Source: Malaya genurostris
Lineage: Eukaryota > Arthropoda > Insecta > Diptera > Culicidae
Assembly (NCBI RefSeq): GCF_030247185.1
Contig: NC_080570.1
Location: 74,403,014-74,467,013 of the forward strand
Direction of reading: 5' to 3'
DNA length: 64,000 nucleotides
In this document: one piece after another, positions 56,918 to 64,000 of the stretch
Layout: each line of letters opens with the position of its first letter
Position numbering within the stretch: position 1 is the stretch's first letter
The notes under the pieces: generated by a model
Told to the model about the DNA's origin: nothing
Database searches by the model: none
The model's input: the letters and a program-made list of their open reading frames with translations, nothing else
Translations under genes and position numbers: made by a program

Positions 56918-57455
56918 ATAGACATGGGTTGAATCGAGATCAAAATCGAACGCTATGGCATGGTTTTGAGATCGGATGTTTACTTTTTGAGTTATACGAA
57001 GTTTTATGTCAAAATTTTGACAGTATCTGTCACACTTTACCTGGAAAACAGAATGTGTTTCTATACTTAGATTCCACGCGGTAATAGCTATCCAACAAGC
57101 CATAGATTGTGAAAATCCGTCCATTTTCAACGGAGATATCGACATTTTTGTATAAGCGACTTTTCCCCCTATTCCAGCAGTAGGAGTTTTGAGCGCTGTA
57201 TGACAAAGAAATGCTTGGGAGCAACATAAAACACAATTTTTTATACTGTTGCATTCATTTGTTTCTAAGTACCCAAAAGAAAAAGACTGTGTACAGCGTG
57301 ATATTTTGCCTCGGACCGATTTTTATCACGGTTCGTTTTTGGCAACATAATCGTTCGAATATACCATATGTAAACCAGATGATGGCAGAATTTTCGAGTT
57401 GAAAGTAATTCCATAATTATATTGATTTAAACTACTTATAGCAATAAATGCTGGG
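56918..57455. other. Gene-free stretch
   Basis: No recognised feature. Overlapping 60-76-codon frames on both strands lack motifs. Confidence 0.35.
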
Positions 57456-57459
57456 AGAA

Positions 57460-58535
57460 CAGAACTTCCATATACCATACGACTCAGTTAGTCGAGATCA
57501 GCAAATGCGTGTGTGACAAATAATTTCACTCGATTTTCTCGGAGATGGCTAAACCGTTTTCTACAAACTCAGATTCATATGAAATGTAGTATACTCCCAA
57601 ACAAGGTTCCTGAATTACGTTTGGATCCGACTTCTGATTGCGGAACCACAGGATGATATGTGAAACGAAATTAAAATTATGCAATTCATTTTTCTCGTAG
57701 ATGGCTGAACCGATCTAAGATTCAAATGAGAGGTCTTAAAATCTTACAAAACATCCTAATTTTTTGCCAGATCCGACTTCTGGTTTAGGAGATACAGGGG
57801 GATTAGTATAAAAATGTCCATTTCACATAAATTAATTAGGTTTATCGGGTTTGCAGATTTGGATAGTCGATTACCAAATAAATTTATTTCACTTTAAGCG
57901 GTATTCGTTTTTGGATTCGGAATGTACCCCCAAATTGTAATTCGCACTTCAATTTCTCAAAGATGTCTACACACTCCTCAGGTGAATTTAACTGATTTCG
58001 GTTACACCGATTTTAGAATTCCGGTTCCAGTATCGAATCGTTTCTCAAAAGGCCTAATCGAACTTCAAAAACAAAAACTTAATTTAAGGACTTAAAGTCC
58101 CATACAGAATTGGTGAGTTTTATCCGATTCTGGAATTACAGGATGATGAGTTTTTAAAATTCATACCGCTATATAAGATGTAAATTGTTGGGCGTAATAA
58201 TTTATGGCCATTCGAATCATTTTGAATTATGCTAGTTCCTGAATACCGGCTCTGGAAGCACCATAAATAATGACGAAAAACTCTAAAGTGAAACTTACTT
58301 CGACATCTCATGGAATGTTCAATCGATTGTAATCCTTTAAGATTGAAATTCGATACGATTTGCAGTTTCGACATTACAGGGTAATGAGTGATTAAAATCT
58401 CAATTTACCGTTTAAAACGACGATAATAAAAATAATGTCATGAGAATTAAAACACCTAAGAATATCCATGCAAAAAACACATGCGGATTGATAAAAAAAG
58501 GTATCATCTCACTGCTAGGTGGATTAAGTTGGTGG
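57460..58535 (+). repeat. Family Y, long diverged copy
   Basis: Starts near catataccatacgactcagt (57470) and ends ggtatcatctcactgctagg with tggattaag (58500-58530). Between, the phrases ctcgattttctcggagatgg, aaaccgttttctacaaactc and tggatccgacttctgattg recur in the family order, with a second set near 57690-57790. The left TIR-like gcctttctcatat is absent. Confidence 0.65.
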
Positions 58536-58575
58536 AAGTTTTCAATTGGAATTTTCTGTATTTTTTTGAAAGAAT

Positions 58576-59125
58576 TATGGGTGTGTAATGTCCGAGAAAT
58601 AACTGGAAATAACTGTCGTGAATACGAATAAAACTGACACTCTTTCTTTATACTTCCGAATATCAATTAGTTGATCGATTGTTTGAATTATGCAAGCTTT
58701 CTCCTTTTTCACTTCTAGAATATGAAACGATACACCTAAACTAAAGTACAGATTAGTTACATTGAACATTCTGACATACAATTAAATATTACGAAATAAT
58801 CTGAATAGTTAATTATGATAAAATAATGGTGGTTCTGAAAAAAAAAAACCTTTTATGAAGGCGTTCGTGATGGAGAGAGACGAGTTGAGTTCGAATCTAT
58901 TCTGAGTCGGTGCTATGCATTTTATATAGCAAATCAGCAGAAAATTCTACTACAAACTACAACTGGTTGAAAAATGGGCCGTATACAGTATAGTGAAGGA
59001 AAATTTCGCATAATTCTTTGGGTATACAATTATGGTTCAAAATAGCAACATGCAGAATTTTCATGTCGGTTATATCATTCTGGGTTTGGATATTACAGTG
59101 AAAGAAACTTTCATATATGCTGGTC
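58576..59125 (+). repeat. Family X, copy 3 (diverged)
   Basis: gggtgtgtaatgtccgagaa, then gtcgtgaatacgaa, acttccgaatatcaattagt and gaattatgcaagc follow copy 1's start. Near 59045-59125 gcaacatgcagaattttcat, tcggttatatcattctgg and gaaagaaactttcatatatg match the unit's end at 32845-32915. Most of the middle is lost. Confidence 0.65.
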
Positions 59126-60095
59126 GGACACAACAATCTTTTGTGGATCATTATTCAACGTCACCTAATAACATGCATCAAACATAGCAAACAATTTACC
59201 GGTTGCGCTGGTCGTGAACAGAAATCTCTACTTACGAACGGAAGCGGGAGTTTGTCAAACGACTTTTGTTGTGAATATTATTATAAATACTTCTCGAACA
59301 CACCTGACGCTGATATATTAGTAACCGAAGGTTCTAACGTCCTAAAATTAGCTTCAGAAACCTAGTCTCACTGATAGTGTTTCACAACTATTTTCCTTTG
59401 TTCAAATTCAAATCTGTTGAGTTAGTTTGCATTTTTAATGATTATGATCATTATAATCGGTCGTGATTCGTACACAACTCTGTAATTTTTTCTAACCAAC
59501 GATATTGCAGCACCTCATATAGTGGTAATCATCTGTTGGAGTTCGCTAAGCTGTCCATTCCTAATTTTACTCATAGTTCATATGGGAATCTGGATATCTG
59601 TTTTCTATTATTGTCCTTCGACTAATAGGATGACTTTGGGTGTAACTGCCTATATAAACAAAGAAGAAAATTATACCCCGTACTCCGTTGCATAACCAAG
59701 GTTCAAATTATGTATAAATTTATTGGAAATAGAAATCGTTTGAGCGCAAAATCGATAACATTAGTATGAACTGGGCGTTCAAATTTAATCCCAAGTTCCT
59801 TACCAGAGGAAGGTGAGAGTTTAAGCATTATGAAATACATTCAAAATTGCACGTACATTTTCAATGTAAGAATTATAGCGATAATAGGTTTTCAAAAAAT
59901 CTATCGGATAAAATATTTAGCTTTCAGTTTTCCATGAGCATTGACGCAGTTTATATTGTATCTCATTGCTCAGGTGTAATATCAAATTCGCATGAGTAAC
60001 ATTACTATGTTACATGCTTGTTAAATTATCCATGAGCATTACGATGCTTAATTAAAATGCTTGTTACAAGCCCGCCTAAAAAAGTTCACGTGAAG
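59126..60095. other. Gene-free stretch
   Basis: No recognised gene. An 82-codon plus frame (59117-59365) without motifs lies at the end of the family X copy. Confidence 0.35.
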
Positions 60096-60099
60096 CTTT

Positions 60100-61193
60100 T
60101 TGTGTGAAGTTCAATTACTTGTGCAGTGATGGCGCTACAATAGCAAAGAAGTTTTCACTTATCGTTCGCCATTAATATAAACAAGGTATCTTTCTTTCGT
60201 CTCTTATGCTGTAGGTGGATAAACCGATAACTCGACATCGTCACGTACGCAAGAGCCGTAGTCAAAACAAAGAACTGAACAAACGAAAGTCTAGCATCAA
60301 AACAAAGCAGAACGGCATATAGTGAAGTCGTGTTTTCGCGAGTCACTACCATTGATTGTAAACAACGCAAGCTGGAGTCAGATACCGTAGAAAGTGTATT
60401 TGTGTGATGCGCGATTGAACTGCCTAACGACAAACAAGGTTGTGTGGACGGATTTCAAGCATTTTAAGTGTTGTTATTCGCGTAATTCTTCAATTCTATC
60501 AGCAAAGTAGATTGCTGGAGCAGAATACATTTTTCTTCTAATTATTGTTTTCCAACATACAGTGTGTTGTGATCAGTTAGTGATCAAAAATATCACTGCA
60601 AGTGAATTTGCATTCGCAAATCATCGTTTGAACTGCGAGGACGCTGGTCGTATCGATAGTTCGAGCGAGTTCATCTGTAGCTGAGTTGGAAAAGTATTTT
60701 CTGCTTCGTTAATCTTTGTGGATAAAAACGCCATTTTATTACCTCTTGTTCAGGTAGTGAGAGCTCACATCAGGTGCAAATATTTGCCACAAGGTTCGAT
60801 GACAAAACTGTATACGTTAAATGTATAGTTTTCCTTAAACTGCGTTGAGGTATTGCAACAAAATATATAAATCGTATCGAAGTACATGAAAAAGAAACTG
60901 GATCGACGTAAACAGTTGTGCGTGAAAGTGTGCGTTTATTTCTAAATTGCGCGTTGAAAAGACTGAAAAGCAGTTACACCTGTATATGTGTATTGTTTAT
61001 GCACTGTTTCTCTTCTGTTGAAATTCGTTACCCAGAGAGAAAACTGGTTAGTAGACACGTACACTTTTGGATTCTTTGTTTACAAATATACCATAGCGGA
61101 AGAATTGATTTTTCGTTACTTCGGTACCCTCCAGCGTGCAGAGGATATTTTCCTGACAGCGGGGTTTTTACATTCCAAACAAAGAACGGGAGA
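60100..61193 (+). other. Possible 5' leader of a host gene
   Basis: About 1.1 kb of non-repetitive, moderately GC-rich sequence with scattered short frames, leading directly to the candidate coding start at 61194. This is the composition expected of an insect 5' UTR or promoter region. A TATA-like tatataaatcg is at about 60865. I cannot locate the transcription start. Confidence 0.3.
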
Positions 61194-61272
61194 ATGTTCA
61201 AGTCAATCAACTTATCAAGGGATACAGTCAAAATGACATCGACGCCAAGAACTAGTGAGGATTTACTGGGAG
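61194..61272 (+). CDS. Candidate first coding exon of an unidentified host gene
   Basis: Two in-frame ATGs (61194 and 61233) lead to MTSTPRTSEDLLG, after which the sequence reads CTGGGAG|GTGAGT, a consensus splice donor (GT at 61273). The second ATG has the better context (gtcaaaATGa, A at -3). With the first, the product would begin MFKSINLSRDTVK. Past the donor the frame stays open only to 61308. The Ser/Thr-rich N-terminus is not diagnostic, and I do not recognise the protein. No second exon is identified: the 3' side to 62.5 kb would be intron. Evidence is the donor, the Kozak-like context and the lack of repeats. It could still be chance. Confidence 0.4.
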
Positions 61273-62560
61273 GTGAGTACGAAGTTTTATTATCTTCTTT
61301 TTTCTGTTAATTTTTACGAACCTTGTAAAGTACAGTGTAATAGGGTCTGTTTTCCATTGATGATTCAGAATCAGCTCAAGCCGGATTGCCACATCTACAG
61401 AAATATATACCAGATTATTTACTATATGTATTATTATCGCGCATTGTCTCCTTTCGTACTCTTGTGCCGTACTCGGAGAAGCGTATTGCGTTGTATTTTG
61501 TGAACAAATTCCAAAACATGGCGGGGTTTGATTATTTTCGCATGTCACATTTGCGACCGGTAGTTTCGAAGCATCTGTTATCTTACTTGATAGAAAACAC
61601 CAAATTTATTTAATGTTGAAGAGAGATTTAATTGCCAAAAACGTTCAGTTTCGTTATTTTAGAGGTTCACACTTTCTCATAGTAAACAGGCAATAAATTA
61701 AACTATATGTATTTAGTATATAGCAGAAAAATTAAGATGTTGAACGAGATATTTCGAACTTATCAACTCAACCAACAAGCATCTGGTTATTTTGTTTCAA
61801 CAAATATGTTCGAACTGTTAGTCAGCTAAATCCGACAATGTCGAGACTATGGCTGACTATTGAATGAACTCATATCGCTTCGATAAAAACCGCCGATAAA
61901 AATATTCAAATAAACTATAAAGACTATAAAGGCTGCTTACGTTTTATTAAATGGGCATTGCCTGAAAACAATGGGGTCAAATATGTATGAAATATTACAT
62001 ACAGTGATATGGGGAGCAACAACCGTACGCGAGAGCCAACTCATCAGACGAGTGGCAACACGACTAGCTTCGGTTTGTACTTCATGTCGTTTTCTATTTT
62101 TGGCAAAACAAATATGCGTCTTTATGGGCGAGCAAGAGAAATTTTTGTTGTGAATCATACTGAGTAGAACCTAGCAACCTGTCGAGTATGTTCTAAGGAA
62201 CTGGAGATGGTGCTTACAATTTTATGAAGTGCTGACGCAAAAGTTTTTGATGCGACACGTCAAAAACTGCGCTTTTAGTTGATCGATAAGAAATCTGATA
62301 ACGAAGTGTGTTCTGTTATTTATTTTAATCAGATTATTCATTGACGTCAACTGATTTTAGTAGCTCGTTTGTAACTCATGTTCAAGTATTTGATACTACG
62401 TGTAGGTTGTTTCTAGCATATATTGTTGGTTAACGGTTTGAAATCTTCAAGATAATTTAAAATAAAAGATTTTATGTACAGATCCTTGAGCAGAGACATC
62501 TTTCACTTTGGCACATGCTAATGATACCGGAAACATCATATGCAAATTTCGCCCGTGGTT
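61273..62560. other. Gene-free stretch, possible intron
   Basis: Follows the candidate splice donor. No coding motif or recognised repeat. AT-rich from 61.6 kb on. Confidence 0.35.
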
Positions 62561-62574
62561 CAAAAACACTTAGG

Positions 62575-62665
62575 CGTAACGTGAAAAATTGAAATCAGTC
62601 ATGTCTACTTTTGCACAAACCGGTACCCATGAGGTACCAAAACCCCTAAATGACTACAACCTGTT
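62575..62665. repeat. Direct repeat flanking a MITE region, left copy
   Basis: aaatcagtcatgtctacttt, tgcacaaaccggtacccatg and accaaaacccctaaatga recur with few changes at 63148-63210. The tail phrase also follows the foldback element at 11675-11700, so it may be the edge of that foldback family. Confidence 0.8.
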
Positions 62666-62752
62666 GGCGGTCAGAATATCGTCAGTTTCTTTCGTTCTTT
62701 CGGGACGTCAGGAAAGACCTTACACCTCGGTGTAAATAAAGTGACTTGTAAA

Positions 62753-63014
62753 AAGGGATGTCGAAAATTTCGAATTACTCGATTATTTAATAATCGAGTA
62801 TAATTTTGAGACTAATCGATTGTAATTTATCCGATTATCTAGGTTATTAATCGATTACTCGATTATTCATTCGATACTTACTATGGGAATTTTTCAACTA
62901 TTCGATTAGCTCAATAATCGAATATTAGTTTTAAGCTAATCGATTAAATATTACTCGATTATCTGAGTTATTAATCGATTACTCGAATAATCGATCGATA
63001 TTACGACATCCCTA
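62753..63014. mobile_element. hAT-type MITE, 262 bp, packed with TCGATTA motifs
   Basis: CTTGTAAA flanks both sides (62745-62752, 63015-63022). The ends read aagggatgtcg and, inverted, tagggatgtcg. The interior is nearly all variants of TCGATTA and its inverse (tactcgatta, taatcgatta, attcgattag), more than ten in 240 bp. An 8-bp duplication and TAGGG-type end fit hAT. It encodes nothing. Confidence 0.85.
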
Positions 63015-63027
63015 CTTGTAAATAGCA

Positions 63028-63135
63028 AGTACTTTACGTCTGCTTAGCGGATTATGTTGATCCGTGACGTGGCATTAGCAGATCAACATAATCTGCTAAT
63101 TGCATTGATGAGCCCAAGGCGAAACGTAAAAAAGT
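63028..63135. repeat. Inverted repeat related to the foldback element at 11.3 kb
   Basis: cgtctgcttagcggattatg begins a stem (gcggattatgttgatc) closed by gatcaacataatctgc, and the end reads gatgagcccaaggcgaaacg. The outer phrases equal those of the right arm at 11560-11645, but the inner stem differs (attatgttgatc instead of ttcaaattgaac). Confidence 0.75.
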
Positions 63136-63147
63136 AAAAAAAAAATG

Positions 63148-63210
63148 AAATCAGTCATGTGTACTTTTGCACAAACCGGTACCCATAGGAACCAAAACCC
63201 CTAAATGATG
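63148..63210. repeat. Direct repeat, right copy
   Basis: The counterpart of 62575-62665: aaatcagtcatgtgtacttt, tgcacaaaccggtacccata and accaaaacccctaaatga. Confidence 0.8.
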
Positions 63211-64000
63211 AAAAAATATTATAACTAATTTTGGGGACAGTAGCACTATTTTTCATGCAACGAAGCTAATTTCTATCAAAAAGGTTATGAGTCACCAAAT
63301 TTTGTTTGTAAATCATGCCGACTTTTGCAAAATCCGCATTAATTTAAAGGTGTTCAGTCATAATTACTTTTTCACCAGCATATGTACAATAAAAATAAGA
63401 CCGCATAAACTTTTAACATGGAGCCTCAAAATAGTAAATAAATCTATGATATTCTTAGTATACAACCCTCAAAAACGGCATGGCCACACATATTCCAAAA
63501 AATGCTATCCACGTAACAGTTTGTCCGTTACAAAATTTTCATGAAAAGGATTATGTTTATCATAAAGCTAATTTTAAAACCTTTTTGAATATTGAATCAT
63601 TCCGAAATAGATTTGACATAGGTTCGAAGCTTAATTTTGCTTCAAGAGTCTTAAGAAAATTGACTACTAGGCTGGAATATAATCTCAAAATGGTTTTCAG
63701 TAGGTTTTTGAGGAGTTTAAAGTTGATATGCTATATTTTTTAAATTAAACTGAACACTACTACAAGTATTTATTAAATTGAATATATTACTTGGGATGTG
63801 TTCTGCTTCAATTAACCTACATTGAAAGACATAATTCAAGGTTTTCTATTCATACCAAAACTAAGACTCTTTTTTAAACAATTTAAAAACAACTTTTCTT
63901 TCCATCCAACTGCATTCAAACCGATGATACAAGACAAAGTAATAAGAAGATTTAGAGTTTCCAGGAGTCAATATAGGGGACCAATGTGATAAATGGAATT
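63211..64000. other. Gene-free stretch to the right edge
   Basis: AT-rich. An 87-codon plus frame (63480-63743) carries no motif I recognise and is left uncalled. No repeat of other parts of the window was noticed. Confidence 0.4.

Overview
The window reads as nuclear DNA from an AT-rich insect genome full of transposons, most likely a culicine mosquito (Aedes-type). The grounds are AT-rich non-coding DNA, tRNA-derived SINEs of the kind described from Aedes (Feilai-like), irritans-type mariners, I-group and RTE-type LINEs, and a dispersed family ending in CACTAGGTGGATTAAA that I associate with mosquito genomes. The species call is inference. I see no bacterial operons, CRISPR array, rRNA gene or recognisable viral insertion.

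Layout. 0-5 kb: the 3' end of an RNase H-type LINE, two related TIR elements (about 786-1627 and 3798-4571, the latter with a TA target duplication), and a (TA)n tract. 5-10 kb: SINEs, a decayed mariner split by a 1.79-kb element with CCCAAGTAGCA inverted ends, a tRNA-like Pol III unit and a copy of dispersed family Y. 10-17 kb: one unrecognised ORF, a 333-bp foldback element and a long stretch with nothing recognisable. 17-29 kb is the most layered part: an RTE-like LINE relic on the minus strand, a perfect-looking 181-bp palindrome, a roughly 3-kb inverted pair of tandem arrays, and a second RTE-like relic on the plus strand. That second relic is split by a 3.0-kb TIR element with a 9-bp target duplication, which itself carries a 5'-truncated LINE with an open 657-codon reverse transcriptase frame.

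29-42 kb: a broken LINE ORF1, family X repeats with an internal tandem duplication, a mariner relic, and a complete I-group LINE on the minus strand (35788-41878) with two intact overlapping ORFs, an oligo(A) end and a 16-bp target duplication. 42-59 kb: microsatellites, two full-length mariners of 1292-1293 bp with broken transposases, a SINE, an inverted family X copy holding a 207-bp hAT-type MITE (8-bp target duplication, with empty sites in paralogues), and more family Y. 59-64 kb: the best candidate for host sequence (a leader plus a short first coding exon ending in a consensus splice donor near 61272), then a second hAT-type MITE packed with TCGATTA motifs.

Almost all coding capacity belongs to mobile elements. 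The I-group LINE at 36-42 kb looks young and perhaps competent. The mariners and RTE relics are dead. The order of insertion can be read directly in several places, from target duplications and from uninterrupted relatives inside the same window. No cooperating host gene system is visible.
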